From Longimonas halophila (GTDB lineage: Bacteria; Bacteroidota; Rhodothermia; Rhodothermales; Salinibacteraceae), in assembly GCF_002554705.1 (NCBI RefSeq), contig NZ_PDEP01000003.1, positions 268,883 to 332,882 on the forward strand: a DNA stretch of 64,000 nt. The letters run 5' to 3'. Below the pieces are notes generated by a model. It was not told the origin of the DNA and made no database searches. It worked only from the letters and a program-made list of their open reading frames with translations. A program made the translations under genes and the position numbers. How positions within the stretch are numbered: position 1 is the first letter of the stretch; each line of letters begins with the position of its first letter. Positions 51,889-61,240 of this stretch are shown piece after piece.

Positions 51889-52776
51889 TTACGCATCCAA
51901 AAACGCGAGCAGTTCGCGGTTTACGCGATCGGGCATGTCATGCTGCACCCAGTGGGTCGCGTCGTGCAGCATCACGAGGCGTCCGTGTGCGCAGCGGGCC
52001 ACGCTTTTGGAGGCCATGTGCGCCCGGAGCGCCACATCTTGCTTGCCCCAGAGCACCAGCGTAGGCGGCTGGATCGGCTCGGTCGGGACGGCGCGCAGTC
52101 CGTTGGTTTGCACAGCCGCGCGGTACCAGTTGAGCATGCCGCGTACCGCCCTCGGCTGGCGCCAGGCCACACGGTAGCGCCGTAACTCGGCCTCCGAAAA
52201 CGTATCGGCATGGGCGCTCAGGCGCATTAGCAACGCCAGCGCCTCGCCGTTGCACTGGCGCAGCAGCCATTCGGGCACACGCGGAAGCTGGAAAAAGGCC
52301 GCATACAGACTGCGGATGCGCTGCACCGGATCGGTCCGCAAGGTATTCAGCATCACATGCGGATGGGGCACGTTAAGGATGCCCAGGCGGCGCACACTAT
52401 CCGGCGCACAGGCCGCGAGCGTCCACGCCACAATGGCGCCCCAGTCGTGGCCCACGACATCGGCCTGGGCGCGCCCCGTGTCGTCAATGAGCACGCGCAC
52501 ATCGTCGATCAGGTGGCGAATCCCATAGGCGGCTACGTCGGACGGCTTGTCGCTCCAATGGTAGCCCCGCTGATCGGGCACGATGACGCGACGGCCCGCC
52601 TGTGCCAGCGCCACGATCTGATGCCGCCAGCCGTACCAGAACTCCGGAAAGCCATGCAGCAGAATCACCGGGTCGCCCGTAGGCGGTCCGGCTTCAACCA
52701 CATGCAGCCGCACCGACGGCGCAGTGCGCACGAAGCGATGACGGCATCGCATTGAAGTATATTCAAGGATCGACAT
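51889..52776 (-). CDS. Alpha/beta hydrolase, epoxide-hydrolase-like
   Basis: This 295-aa enzyme has the oxyanion motif ILLHGFPEFWYGWRHQI and a nucleophile elbow GHDWGAIVAW, where the nucleophile is an Asp, as in epoxide hydrolases and haloalkane dehalogenases. RVIVPDQRGYHWSDKP is conserved, a Tyr-rich cap lies in the middle, and the C-terminal His is in DATHWVQHDMP. An epoxide hydrolase is more likely than an esterase because of the Asp nucleophile. The start is taken at ATG 52774-52776; ATG 52752 is equally possible. Confidence 0.85.
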   Translation of the reverse strand: MSILEYTSMRCRHRFVRTAPSVRLHVVEAGPPTGDPVILLHGFPEFWYGWRHQIVALAQAGRRVIVPDQRGYHWSDKPSDVAAYGIRHLIDDVRVLIDDTGRAQADVVGHDWGAIVAWTLAACAPDSVRRLGILNVPHPHVMLNTLRTDPVQRIRSLYAAFFQLPRVPEWLLRQCNGEALALLMRLSAHADTFSEAELRRYRVAWRQPRAVRGMLNWYRAAVQTNGLRAVPTEPIQPPTLVLWGKQDVALRAHMASKSVARCAHGRLVMLHDATHWVQHDMPDRVNRELLAFLDA

Positions 52777-52969
52777 GATCGATATGCAAGGTTTATTTTT
52801 TATAAAGCGAACGTAAAACGCATGAACGAATGCTCCAATGATCCATGTTTCTGACGCACTCGTAAACACTGGCTCTCATGGAAAGTACACACTACAGTTG
52901 AACACGTCTTGCTATCCTATTCGCGGCTCACTGCGCCGCTTGATTTTTCACCGGCTTGCCCGCCCCGCT

Positions 52970-53719
52970 ATGATTCTCATCATTGACAACGAGGACCCTG
53001 CCATCAACGTGCTGGCAAATGCGCTGCGCATCAGTGGGGAGACCGTGCGCGTAGTCGATAACACCGCCATCACACTGGAGGAGGTCCGCGACTTGCGCCC
53101 GAACGGGCTGGTCTTTTCGGAAGGTACAGGAGCGCCCGAAGATGCCGGCATTACCGTGCCTGCCATTGAAACGTTTGCTCCGCTCGTGCCCATCTTAGGC
53201 GTGGGGCTGGGGCATCGGGCCGTAGGAGTGGCTTTTGGCGGATCCGTATCGGAGTCGGCCCGCGACGACGCCACCGGCGCGGTTACGCACGACCATCGTG
53301 CCCTGTTTGAAGGGCTCGACGACCCGTTTGAGGTGACGAGCGATTCGGCTCCTGTGCTCCTTGACGACGAGTTTCCGGTGGCCCTGCAGGTGTCTGCGCG
53401 CGCCGAAAACGGAACCGTCATGGCGGTGCGGCATCGCGGATTTAAAACCAGCGGGATCCAGTTTCGGCTCGAAAACATGAACCCCGCTCAGGCCGAACGC
53501 CTTGTCTCCAACTGGATCGACACGCTGTACGACATCCGCGACGGTGCGTTTGATCAGCTGCAGTTACCGTCTTCTACCGCTCCTTCGAGCCCCGACAGTT
53601 CCTCCAACTCGGGCAGCGCAGAAGAGACGGCTGTGTACGAAAGCGACGGCAAGAGCATGTTCGACCGGGTAAAGGAGCAGGAAGAACAGCGCAGTGCGCA
53701 GGAGCAAAACGCCAAGTAA
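52970..53719 (+). CDS. Class I glutamine-amidotransferase-like protein lacking the catalytic Cys
   Basis: This 249-aa protein. Residues 1-175 follow the TrpG/PabA fold: MILIIDNEDPAINVLANALR, NGLVFSEGTGAPEDAG (usually SPGPG), VPILGVGLGHRAVGVAFGG, and HRGFKTSGIQFRLEN at the end. The nucleophile elbow normally reads GVCLGHQ; here position 79 is Gly, and the final GVQFHPES is GIQFRLEN, so the His of the triad is also gone. The glutaminase cannot work. A Ser/Pro-rich linker and a charged helix (DRVKEQEEQRSAQEQ) make up residues 190-249. It may be a regulatory or binding pseudoenzyme. Confidence 0.85.
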   Translation: MILIIDNEDPAINVLANALRISGETVRVVDNTAITLEEVRDLRPNGLVFSEGTGAPEDAGITVPAIETFAPLVPILGVGLGHRAVGVAFGGSVSESARDDATGAVTHDHRALFEGLDDPFEVTSDSAPVLLDDEFPVALQVSARAENGTVMAVRHRGFKTSGIQFRLENMNPAQAERLVSNWIDTLYDIRDGAFDQLQLPSSTAPSSPDSSSNSGSAEETAVYESDGKSMFDRVKEQEEQRSAQEQNAK

Positions 53720-53839
53720 TCGACCGCCGATCGTGATACGCTCGTAAGATGTGGGACCGTGCGGGCACGGAGGCGGCGCGCACACGTGCACAGGGCGTGC
53801 TTTTCGTGCACATCTACCTAACCGCCCTGCATCGCGCTT

Positions 53840-54019
53840 ATGGGACGCCGCAGCTCATCTGACCTCCCCACCAAGATCTGCCCCGTATGCAACCGCCCGT
53901 TCGAGTGGCGGAAGAAGTGGGAAGACGATTGGGAGAACGTGAAGTACTGCAGCGAACGCTGCCGGCGCAACAAGCACCGCGACGATGTGCCGTGGGCGGC
54001 CCCGCCTGATGACCAATAG
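53840..54019 (+). CDS. DUF2256 zinc-ribbon-like small protein
   Basis: This 59-aa protein reads [20 protein letters not shown] and then [13 protein letters not shown], giving the CxxC...CxxxC pattern of DUF2256. The family is regularly found next to DNA photolyase/cryptochrome genes, and here it lies 23 bp before the DASH cryptochrome gene on the same strand. A zinc-binding accessory role is likely; no activity is known. Confidence 0.88.
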   Translation: MGRRSSSDLPTKICPVCNRPFEWRKKWEDDWENVKYCSERCRRNKHRDDVPWAAPPDDQ

Positions 54020-54042
54020 CTTCTGCGCCAACCCCTTGTCTT

Positions 54043-55488
54043 ATGGCCCGCCCGCTTCTCGTCTGGTTTCGCAACGACCTGCGCCTGCACGACCACGAAC
54101 CGCTCTCCTACGCGCTGTCTGAAGAGCGCCCCATCATCCCGCTCTACTGCGTGGATCCACGTCACTTCGATACGGTGTGGTGGGATCTCCCGAAAACCGG
54201 TCCGTTCCGCGCCCGCTTTCTGCTGGAAAGCCTGAACGACCTGCGCAGTTCGCTGGAGGCGAAGGGCAGCCGCCTGGTCGTGCGTGAGGGCCACCCCGAG
54301 GATGTGATTCCCCAGCTGGTCGAGCAGCACGATGTTGCCGAGGTGACGTGCTACGAGCAGTTGGGCACTGAGGAGCGCGACGTGGAGGACGCCGTCATTG
54401 ACGCGCTGGAGCCCACCGATGCCGACATGGCCTTCTTCTGGGGCCAGACGCTCTATCACATCGACGACCTGCCGTTTCCCGATCCCGAGGCGCTGCCGGA
54501 TGTCTTCACCCCCACGCGCAAGAAGCTCGAAAAGCAGAGCTCCATTCGCGAGCAGTACCCCACGCCCGACGCCGTGCCTCCGCTGCCCGACGGACTCGAC
54601 GCCGGACGCATTCCCTCGCTCAGCGATCTCGGCTTCGACCACGACGGCGTCCCCGATGAGCGCAGCGTGCTCCCGTTCAAAGGCGGCGAAACGCGTGCCC
54701 TCGACCGTGTCGACGAATACATCTGGCGCGGCGACCACCTGAAGCGCTACAAGAAGACCCGCAACGGCCTGCTGGGCGCCGACTATTCGTCGAAGTTCTC
54801 CGCCTGGCTGGCGCACGGCTGCGTCTCGCCCCGCTACATCTTCGACGAGGTAAAGCGCTACGAGCGCGAGCGTACCAGCAACAAATCGACGTACTGGATG
54901 ATCTTCGAGCTCATCTGGCGCGACTTCTTTGCGTTTATCGGATGGAAGTACGGTGACCGCCTCTTCCACCAATCCGGTCCCATGAACGTGCAGGTAGACT
55001 GGACCGAGCATGAGCCCTCGTTTGAGGCATGGGCAAGCGGCACCACCGGCATTCCCTTCGTGGATGCGAACATGCGCGAGCTCAACCAGACCGGTTTCAT
55101 GTCCAACCGAGGCCGCCAAAACGTGGCCAGCATGCTCGCCAAGAGCCTGAACATCGACTGGCGGCGGGGCGCAGCGTACTTCGAGGCGAAGCTGGTCGAT
55201 TATGACGTAACGAGCAACTGGGGCAACTGGGCCTACAACAGCGGCGTGGGCAACGACCCGCGCAACCGCTACTTCAACATCGTAAAGCAGGCCAAGCGCT
55301 ACGACTCCGACGGCAACTACGTGCGCCACTGGCTGCCCGAACTGGCCGACGTGCCCGACCACTACGTCCACGAGCCGCACACGATGTCGCACGAAGAGCA
55401 GAAAGAGTACAACTGCGTCATCGGCGCCGACTACCCCGAGCCCATTGTCAACCTGGAGAAAACGTATGAGCGGCTGCGGAATGGGTGA
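54043..55488 (+). CDS. Cryptochrome DASH / photolyase-family protein
   Basis: This 481-aa flavoprotein has the N-terminal antenna-binding domain MARPLLVWFRNDLRLHDHEP, and the FAD-binding domain with YSSKFSAWLAHGCVSPRYIF, ELIWRDFFAFIGWKYGDRLF, TGIPFVDANMRELNQTGFM, SNRGRQNVASMLAKSL, IDWRRGAAYFEAKLVDYDV and SNWGNWAYNSGVGNDPR. These are close to CRY-DASH proteins, which repair CPD lesions in single-stranded DNA. FAD, and MTHF or a related antenna, are inferred. It is paired with DUF2256. Confidence 0.95.
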   Translation: MARPLLVWFRNDLRLHDHEPLSYALSEERPIIPLYCVDPRHFDTVWWDLPKTGPFRARFLLESLNDLRSSLEAKGSRLVVREGHPEDVIPQLVEQHDVAEVTCYEQLGTEERDVEDAVIDALEPTDADMAFFWGQTLYHIDDLPFPDPEALPDVFTPTRKKLEKQSSIREQYPTPDAVPPLPDGLDAGRIPSLSDLGFDHDGVPDERSVLPFKGGETRALDRVDEYIWRGDHLKRYKKTRNGLLGADYSSKFSAWLAHGCVSPRYIFDEVKRYERERTSNKSTYWMIFELIWRDFFAFIGWKYGDRLFHQSGPMNVQVDWTEHEPSFEAWASGTTGIPFVDANMRELNQTGFMSNRGRQNVASMLAKSLNIDWRRGAAYFEAKLVDYDVTSNWGNWAYNSGVGNDPRNRYFNIVKQAKRYDSDGNYVRHWLPELADVPDHYVHEPHTMSHEEQKEYNCVIGADYPEPIVNLEKTYERLRNG

Positions 55489-55508
55489 GGTCAGTCTGGA
55501 AGTTCGTC

Positions 55509-56501
55509 TTATTTATCTGGATGTGCAAACACGAGCACCTTCGGGATGTCGTCCTCTAATCCGAGATAGATGCCCTCGTCGTCTACGTCCATGGCCCGGA
55601 CGACCAGATCATCGGGACGTTGGATGCCATCGTAGACGTAGTTGCCGTACGGCTCGCCGTCGATCGTATACGCCAAAATGCGAATCTGCTCTGGCTCTTG
55701 GAAGGCCGCGTACACAATGTCGTCATGGACAGCAGCGGCCCGAATATAGGGTTGGAAGGGAAACCGTTGATCAACAGCCGGACGGAATTGGCTCAGGTCT
55801 TTGTTATTAGCCAGCGCGTCGTCGAGCACCTCATTGTAGATGTCGAAGCGGTGCGTTTCGGTCGTATCCTCAAAGACTCTCACAGTCTCGTAGTGCTCGG
55901 AGACATACACAAATTGGCCGTGCTCTTCATGAATCCACCCGTTACTCGCCAGGAAGATGATCTCCTCATCCTCAAAGTACATATCTCCAAAGCGCTCTCG
56001 TAGCTCACCATCCCGGCCCATTCTGGAAATAAGTCGGTTTGATCCACTGCGTTTGAATGCGGAGCCGTATATAGATCCATCTTCGGTCAACGTAAAATCG
56101 CTTGCGTAGACGTACTTTTGCGCATAGGTCTCAATGAACTGCCCTTCTCGGTGAAAGAGGTCGAACCGGCGGTTGCCATTGTTCGAAACGAGCATTGAGT
56201 CTCCACTCACGTCGATGTGCCCAATGTAGCGGAACTCGCCGGGCCCCTCGCCCTCCCCTTCTCCAATCTGCCTAAGCAGGGTGCCGTCGCGTGTGTAGAC
56301 AAGCACCTCATTGCGCTGGTAGTCGGCAACAAACACCGCATCATCGCTGACTTTCACATCGCGAACCTGCCCAATGAACGAGTCATCACTCGGAATCGTG
56401 TGCCGCACCTCAAGGGGTTGCTCCTGGGGCTGGCCTGCGGCTTCGTAGGCAGAGCCAAGTAGCAAGACGGCTGCGATCAATGTGAAGAGCGTTCTATGCA
56501 T
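55509..56501 (-). CDS. Secreted six-bladed beta-propeller protein
   Basis: This 330-aa protein has a signal peptide (MHRTLFTLIAAVLLLGSAYE, cleaved near AAGQ). Six blades of NHL-like strands follow: DDAVFVADYQRNEVLVYTRD, GEGEGPGEFRYIGHIDVSGD, DSMLVSNNGNRRFDLFHREG and so on, ending GIYLGLEDDIPKVLVF. Bacteroidota code for many such 6-bladed propeller proteins; the ligand is unknown. It is convergent with the cryptochrome gene, with 20 bp between stop codons. Confidence 0.8.
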   Translation of the reverse strand: MHRTLFTLIAAVLLLGSAYEAAGQPQEQPLEVRHTIPSDDSFIGQVRDVKVSDDAVFVADYQRNEVLVYTRDGTLLRQIGEGEGEGPGEFRYIGHIDVSGDSMLVSNNGNRRFDLFHREGQFIETYAQKYVYASDFTLTEDGSIYGSAFKRSGSNRLISRMGRDGELRERFGDMYFEDEEIIFLASNGWIHEEHGQFVYVSEHYETVRVFEDTTETHRFDIYNEVLDDALANNKDLSQFRPAVDQRFPFQPYIRAAAVHDDIVYAAFQEPEQIRILAYTIDGEPYGNYVYDGIQRPDDLVVRAMDVDDEGIYLGLEDDIPKVLVFAHPDK

Positions 56502-56953
56502 GGTAGCGGTTCAATGGTAAGTGATTGTCATATGGCCGACATCATCGGAGCCAGACAACCCCCTCTGTCTATCGACATCTCCCCCTTGGAAAAGGGGGAG
56601 AAACCCGAAGGGAGAGGGGGTTCGAACAAGACAAACCTACATTCTACGATAGCTTTATCACTTAGCGTCTACCCACTACCCTATGCATGTTTGACCGTGG
56701 CTCTGTTGACAGAGACGTGCAGGCAATCGCCCCATTTCTTTTTGAATGGACGATGGTATACAACAAAACCGACAAAGCAAAACGCAAGAACATCTGCACA
56801 ACACAATGTTATGTTTTCTTGAAGCCCATCTCTTTAATGCCGTAACGTTGCTGTCTCTCTGCCGCTTCCGCCCCGCAAACTCCGCACATTCCACCCGTGC
56901 AGGCGTTATACGCCGCACGTGCAGTATTGCATGTAACCCAATCCCCTTTTGCT
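56502..56953. other. 452-bp intergenic region with a large cruciform repeat
   Basis: No gene is seen. The outer arms AACCCCCTCT (56547-56556) and AGAGGGGGTT (56613-56622) enclose an inner hairpin CTCCCCCTT-GGAA-AAGGGGGAG (56579-56600). It resembles the common AACCCCCTCT...AGAGGGGGTT repeats. Promoters of the divergent neighbours must lie here. Confidence 0.6.
56547..56622. repeat. Cruciform-forming dispersed repeat
   Basis: The outer stem is 10 bp (AACCCCCTCT/AGAGGGGGTT) and the inner 9-bp stem has a GGAA loop. A long, stable secondary structure with no coding sense. Confidence 0.7.
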
Positions 56954-58315
56954 ATGAATATGCCTGTCAACGGATCGTCTTCGAACGGATCTGCCCCACC
57001 CGAGTCGCCTGCTGGCGCGCCGCCGCATGTCGTTATCATTGGCGCGGGATTCGGCGGGCTGCAGGCGGCGAAGGCCCTGCGTCGCTCCCCCGTCGAGGTC
57101 ACGCTCGTGGATCGCAACAACTACCATAAGTTTCAGCCGCTCCTCTACGAGGTGGCTATGGCCGGGCTGGAGCCGGATGACATTGCCCACAACGTGCGCG
57201 ACATCTTCCGCAACGACGACAACATCCGCTTCCGAATGGGCACCGTCACCGGTATCGACACGCAAAACCAGCGCATCGAGCTCGATAACGGCTTCATCGC
57301 CTACGACTACCTGATCGTGGCGGGCGGGGCCGAGGTCAACTACTTTGGCGTAGCAGGCGCGCAGGAGCACGCCTTCCCGCTGAAGAACGTGACCGATGCC
57401 GTCAACCTGCGCCATCACACACTGCGCCAGTTTGAGCGCTACGACCGCCTGCGCCAGGAATCGCCCGACACCATCCCCGACGGAATGCTCAACTTCGTGC
57501 TCGTAGGCGGCGGGCCCACCGGCGTCGAAATGTCGGGCGCGCTCGTGGAGCTCTTCGACACACTCGATCGCGACTATCCCGACTTCGACGTGCGCGACCA
57601 CGCCCGCGTCATTCTGTTGGAGATGCAAGATGCCTTGCTGCAGGGGTACGACGACTCGCTGCAAGACTACACGCGCCGCACCCTCGAAGATCGCGGCGTA
57701 GAGATCGAAACCGGCACTACCGTCGAACGGGTCGGTGCCGACGCTGTCACCCTGGCCGATGGTTCGCGCATCCCCACACACACCCTGATCTGGGCCGCCG
57801 GCGTGCAGGCGAGTCCATTGGCCGACCTGCTTGGGGCCGAGCAAACGCGCAGCGGGCAGGTCGTCGTCTCCGATACGCTCGCGCTGCCTACTCACGACAA
57901 TGTGTTCGTGGTGGGCGACATGGCCGCTATGGAGCGCGATGAAACCAGCGACTGGCTGCCGCAGGTCGCACAGGTCGCCATTCAGTCGGGCGAGCATGCC
58001 GCCGAGCAGATTCGTAACAATGTGCAGGGGCGCACGCGCACCGCGTTCTCGTACAGCGACTACGGGCAGATGGCTACCATCGGACGCAATGCCGCCGTGG
58101 CCGAACTCGCGGGCGGACTCAAGTTCAAGGGCATCATCGCCTGGCTCATGTGGGTCGTCATCCACATCGCCAAGCTGGTCGGCTTCCGCAATCGCGCCAG
58201 CGTGTTCATGGACTGGATCTACAACTACTTCACGTACAAGCGCCACGCCCGCCTCATTCTGGATTCGGAGCATGCTCCCAAAGAAGCCGAATCGCCTGCC
58301 GCGCCGGTGGCATAG
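56954..58315 (+). CDS. Type II NADH:quinone oxidoreductase (NDH-2-like)
   Basis: This 453-aa FAD/NAD enzyme has a disordered Ser/Gly/Pro leader (1-23), the FAD motif HVVIIGAGFGGLQAAKALRR at about 24-43, DRNNYHKFQPLLYEVAMAGL, and a second dinucleotide motif NFVLVGGGPTGVEMSGALVE. VVGDMAAMERDETSDWLPQV is the NDH-2 FAD-binding segment, and a hydrophobic C-terminal part (IIAWLMWVVIHIAKLVGFRN) supports membrane attachment. It passes electrons from NADH to quinone without proton pumping. The ATG at 56954 is chosen; an extension upstream lacks the leader pattern. Confidence 0.93.
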   Translation: MNMPVNGSSSNGSAPPESPAGAPPHVVIIGAGFGGLQAAKALRRSPVEVTLVDRNNYHKFQPLLYEVAMAGLEPDDIAHNVRDIFRNDDNIRFRMGTVTGIDTQNQRIELDNGFIAYDYLIVAGGAEVNYFGVAGAQEHAFPLKNVTDAVNLRHHTLRQFERYDRLRQESPDTIPDGMLNFVLVGGGPTGVEMSGALVELFDTLDRDYPDFDVRDHARVILLEMQDALLQGYDDSLQDYTRRTLEDRGVEIETGTTVERVGADAVTLADGSRIPTHTLIWAAGVQASPLADLLGAEQTRSGQVVVSDTLALPTHDNVFVVGDMAAMERDETSDWLPQVAQVAIQSGEHAAEQIRNNVQGRTRTAFSYSDYGQMATIGRNAAVAELAGGLKFKGIIAWLMWVVIHIAKLVGFRNRASVFMDWIYNYFTYKRHARLILDSEHAPKEAESPAAPVA

Positions 58316-58407
58316 CCGCGCGTCGTAACTTTGCGTTTGGGGGATGCGTACAATAGACGGCTTCGAGCCTACCTTTCGCATCCCCATAGCCAACCTGCCT
58401 TGTGCCC

Positions 58408-59226
58408 ATGCGTCTTACCGCCGACGAACGTGCTGCCCGCCGCGATATTGATACCTGGGCGCAGAGCCTAAGCTCGCCTGTGTCGCAGCTCATCAACTGG
58501 GCCATGCAGCCGGTAGACTGGGTGGTGGAGCGCAGCGTGTCGGGCGAGATGCTCGATCGCGCCGAAGACGTGACCGCCGAAGCGCTCTCGCAGCTCAGCG
58601 ACATGTCCGCGCGCACCGGCGTGCTCGACACCGTCCGCTCCGATGCCCGCGCACAAGGGATTGAGATCGACGCCGTAGAAGATCTGCGCCACGAACCGCT
58701 GGAGGTGCTCGACGAACTGGCCCGCACGCGCATGCAACAGAACGCGCTCATTGCGGCGCTGGAGGGCGGCGGCACCGGGCTGGGCGGCGCGGCGCTCCTG
58801 GTGGCCGATATTCCGCTGCTGTTTACGATCAACTTCCGCGTGATCCAGACGATCAGCGCGTGTTACGGCTTCCCGATGCACGACGCCGCGTACCGTCCGC
58901 TTGTGCTGGCCATCTTTACCGCCGCAGCCTCAGGCAGCCGCGCCACTCGCGCCGATGCGCTTCGTGAGTCCAGCGTGGCCGCGGCGGCTCTGGTGCACGA
59001 CCACCCGTACAGCGGACGCCGCACCGGGTCGTTTCATGAACAGAACCGCCACGTACCGCGCGAAATTGCCAAGGCGCTCATCCGCCGCAAGCTGGGGCAG
59101 CTCATTCCGCTGGCCGGAGCCGCCGTGGGCGCAGGCGTGAACTACTGGTTCACCAAGTCGACCGCAAAGACGTCATTCATGTGCAGCCGCGCGCTGTACT
59201 TGGACTGGAAAGAGCGGCATCAGTAG
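58408..59226 (+). CDS. EcsC-family protein
   Basis: This 272-aa protein of the EcsC family (PF12787) has a helical N-terminus (DERAARRDIDTWAQSLSSPV), then an apolar Gly-rich segment LIAALEGGGTGLGGAALLVA, DIPLLFTINFRVIQTISACY and IPLAGAAVGAGVNYWFTKST. The family takes its name from the ecs operon but a role is not firmly known. It lacks a signal peptide and may be membrane-associated. The ATG at 58408 is chosen over a GTG two codons earlier. Its stop overlaps the stop region of the histidine kinase gene on the opposite strand by 7 bp. Confidence 0.85.
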   Translation: MRLTADERAARRDIDTWAQSLSSPVSQLINWAMQPVDWVVERSVSGEMLDRAEDVTAEALSQLSDMSARTGVLDTVRSDARAQGIEIDAVEDLRHEPLEVLDELARTRMQQNALIAALEGGGTGLGGAALLVADIPLLFTINFRVIQTISACYGFPMHDAAYRPLVLAIFTAAASGSRATRADALRESSVAAAALVHDHPYSGRRTGSFHEQNRHVPREIAKALIRRKLGQLIPLAGAAVGAGVNYWFTKSTAKTSFMCSRALYLDWKERHQ

Positions 59227-60920
59227 TGGAGCCGTGCGGGGTCCGTTGGCGCAGGTGCCGGGCGACGGGGCAAGCACACACGCACCGTGGTGCCGGTATC
59301 CGGCGCGGTATCCACCTGAATGGAGCCTTGCATCAGCTCCACCAGATGCTTGGTAATGGTGAGGCCCAGGCCGCTGCCTTCGTGCGAGCGCGTATCGCCA
59401 GTGGAGACCTGCTGAAATGCCGTAAAGATCTGTGGTACCATATCGGGCCGCATGCCCACCCCCGTATCCGCCACAGTCAACGTAAGGTCTGCTTCGGTGG
59501 CGCGGATGCCCACCGTAACCGTCCCGCCCGCAGGCGTAAACTTAACGGCGTTGTCGATGACGTGCGTAAGGATGCGCGTGAGCGCCTCGCGGTCGATGAC
59601 GGCTTCCACCTCCGAAGGCGGGCGCTTTACCGTTAGCGTTACGCCCTGATCCTCAGCCTGTGCGCGGAACGACACCGCCACATCGTAGAGTACCGCCGCC
59701 GCGCTGAGCTTCGTGGGCTGCACGCTGACCGCTGCGGCTTCGAGCTGCGAGAGCTCCAGCACCGCGTTGAGCGTATCGAGCAGGCGCTGGCTCGACCGCC
59801 GCATGAGCGCGCTGAACTTGTTGGCAGGGCCCTTTAGGTCCAGGTCGTTGAGCACATCCGCAAACCCCATGATTGCAGCCAGCGGCGTGCGGATTTCGTG
59901 GCTCATATTGGTAAGAAAGGCCGACTTGAGGCGGCTCATCTCTTCGGCTTTCTCTTTCGCATCGCGCAGCGCCTCCTCGGCTTTTTTCTCGGCAGTGCTA
60001 TCTAAGAGCACACCGTTCAGCGTGCGTCCGTTTGGGCCTTGTTCGGGCACTGCCACTCCACGAATCCAGCGCACAGCGCCTGTATCCGTCTGAAACGGGA
60101 CGTCATGTCGCCAGGGCGTGCCGGAACGCACCGCTTCTGCCACAGACGCCAGGAACGCCTCGCGGTAATCGGGGAGCACACGGGCGGCAAACCATGCAAA
60201 CGCCTCGTGCGTGCCTCGCGTGTCGAGCGGGTAGTCGAGCAGTTCGCGAGCGTACTCGCTGATGAACTGCACATCGTAGCGCGGCGCGTCGTTAGGCTCC
60301 ATGTGCGTATCCATGCGAAAGACCACGCCCGGAATGCTGTTGGCCAGGTTGCGCAGCCGCTGCTCGCGGTCATAGAGTTCGCGATAGGCACGCTGGCTCT
60401 CGGTAGCGCGCATTTCCAGTTCGTTCATGACCACCTGCGCCAGCTTTTTGAGCGTCTGCCGGTCTTGTTCGGTGGGCGAGCGCGGCCTCGTATCCATTAC
60501 GCAGAGCGTGCCTACGCGGTAGCCATCGGGCGAGGTGAGCGGCATCCCCATGTAAAAGCGCAGGTGCGGCGGTCCGGCCACAAACGGGTTGCCCTTGAAC
60601 CGTGAATCGTGGCGTGCGTCTTCAACCACCATCAGCCCCGGCGTGCGGATGGTGGTGTTACAGAGCGCCTGGTCGAGAGGCGTTTCGTTGACATCGGTGC
60701 CCACGCACGACTTAAACCACTGCCGCTCCGCATCAATGAAGTTTACCACAGCAATCGGCACATCGAGCGTGTGCGCGGCCAAATCGGTAATGTGGTCGAA
60801 CGCCTCCTCGGGCGGCGTATCCATGATCTGGTAGCGCTGGAGAGCGGCCAAGCGCGCGGGAGCATGGGGCTCACCGTAGCGATCGTGCTCTGTAGAAAGG
60901 TCTATCGTATCTGCCTTCAT
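59220..60920 (-). CDS. GAF-PAS hybrid-type sensor histidine kinase
   Basis: This 566-aa soluble kinase has a GAF domain (about 28-170: ALQRYQIMDTPPEEAFDHIT; FYMGMPLTSPDGYRVGTLCV), a PAS domain (about 195-310: LRNLANSIPGVVFRMDTHME) and a linker helix KAEEMSRLKSAF. The HisKA domain has the phospho-His in NMSHEIRTPLAAIMGFADV, and HATPase has the N-box HVIDNAVKFTPAG, G1 DTGVGMRPD and G2 GSGLGLTITKH. No receiver domain and no cognate regulator are adjacent. Its stop overlaps EcsC. The ATG at 60918-60920 is chosen. It is related to the kinase at 61241-63577. Confidence 0.92.
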   Translation of the reverse strand: MKADTIDLSTEHDRYGEPHAPARLAALQRYQIMDTPPEEAFDHITDLAAHTLDVPIAVVNFIDAERQWFKSCVGTDVNETPLDQALCNTTIRTPGLMVVEDARHDSRFKGNPFVAGPPHLRFYMGMPLTSPDGYRVGTLCVMDTRPRSPTEQDRQTLKKLAQVVMNELEMRATESQRAYRELYDREQRLRNLANSIPGVVFRMDTHMEPNDAPRYDVQFISEYARELLDYPLDTRGTHEAFAWFAARVLPDYREAFLASVAEAVRSGTPWRHDVPFQTDTGAVRWIRGVAVPEQGPNGRTLNGVLLDSTAEKKAEEALRDAKEKAEEMSRLKSAFLTNMSHEIRTPLAAIMGFADVLNDLDLKGPANKFSALMRRSSQRLLDTLNAVLELSQLEAAAVSVQPTKLSAAAVLYDVAVSFRAQAEDQGVTLTVKRPPSEVEAVIDREALTRILTHVIDNAVKFTPAGGTVTVGIRATEADLTLTVADTGVGMRPDMVPQIFTAFQQVSTGDTRSHEGSGLGLTITKHLVELMQGSIQVDTAPDTGTTVRVCLPRRPAPAPTDPARLHY

Positions 60921-61240
60921 AGGTGAACATCCATTTGTGTGCGCAACTATGTTTCGGCACGCACAAGTATGCGTGTTGCCACACACGCATCGCTATCGGA
61001 GAAAGAGGGCATGTAAATTACAAAATCACAACTCCGGCATCTATCTGATAGATTCGGACCAAGATGCAACGAAGTCGACGCGCGGGCAAACGTTACTTTT
61101 GACGCCGCCAGACTTGCTTGGGCAAAGATCAGCCTCACTTGAGATGGCGCTGGGACCAGGAGAACGGCCCCGAGCGTGCAAGTTCGATGTTGAGATCCTT
61201 CCGCTTCGGGGACCCAAAGCGCCCCCCTCTCCCCCGACTA
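60921..61240. other. 320-bp gap between the two kinase genes, no gene seen
   Basis: No convincing ORF. The second kinase ends at 61241 and the first begins at 60920 on the same strand, so this stretch must carry the promoter of the first. I saw no clear promoter or hairpin. Confidence 0.45.

Noticed and set aside
53818..55392. Long minus-strand frame opposite the cryptochrome gene
   Set aside because: Antisense shadow; the + strand has every cryptochrome motif and a DUF2256 gene in front.
56906..58393. Long minus-strand frame opposite the NDH-2 gene
   Set aside because: Antisense shadow of a gene with two intact dinucleotide-binding motifs.
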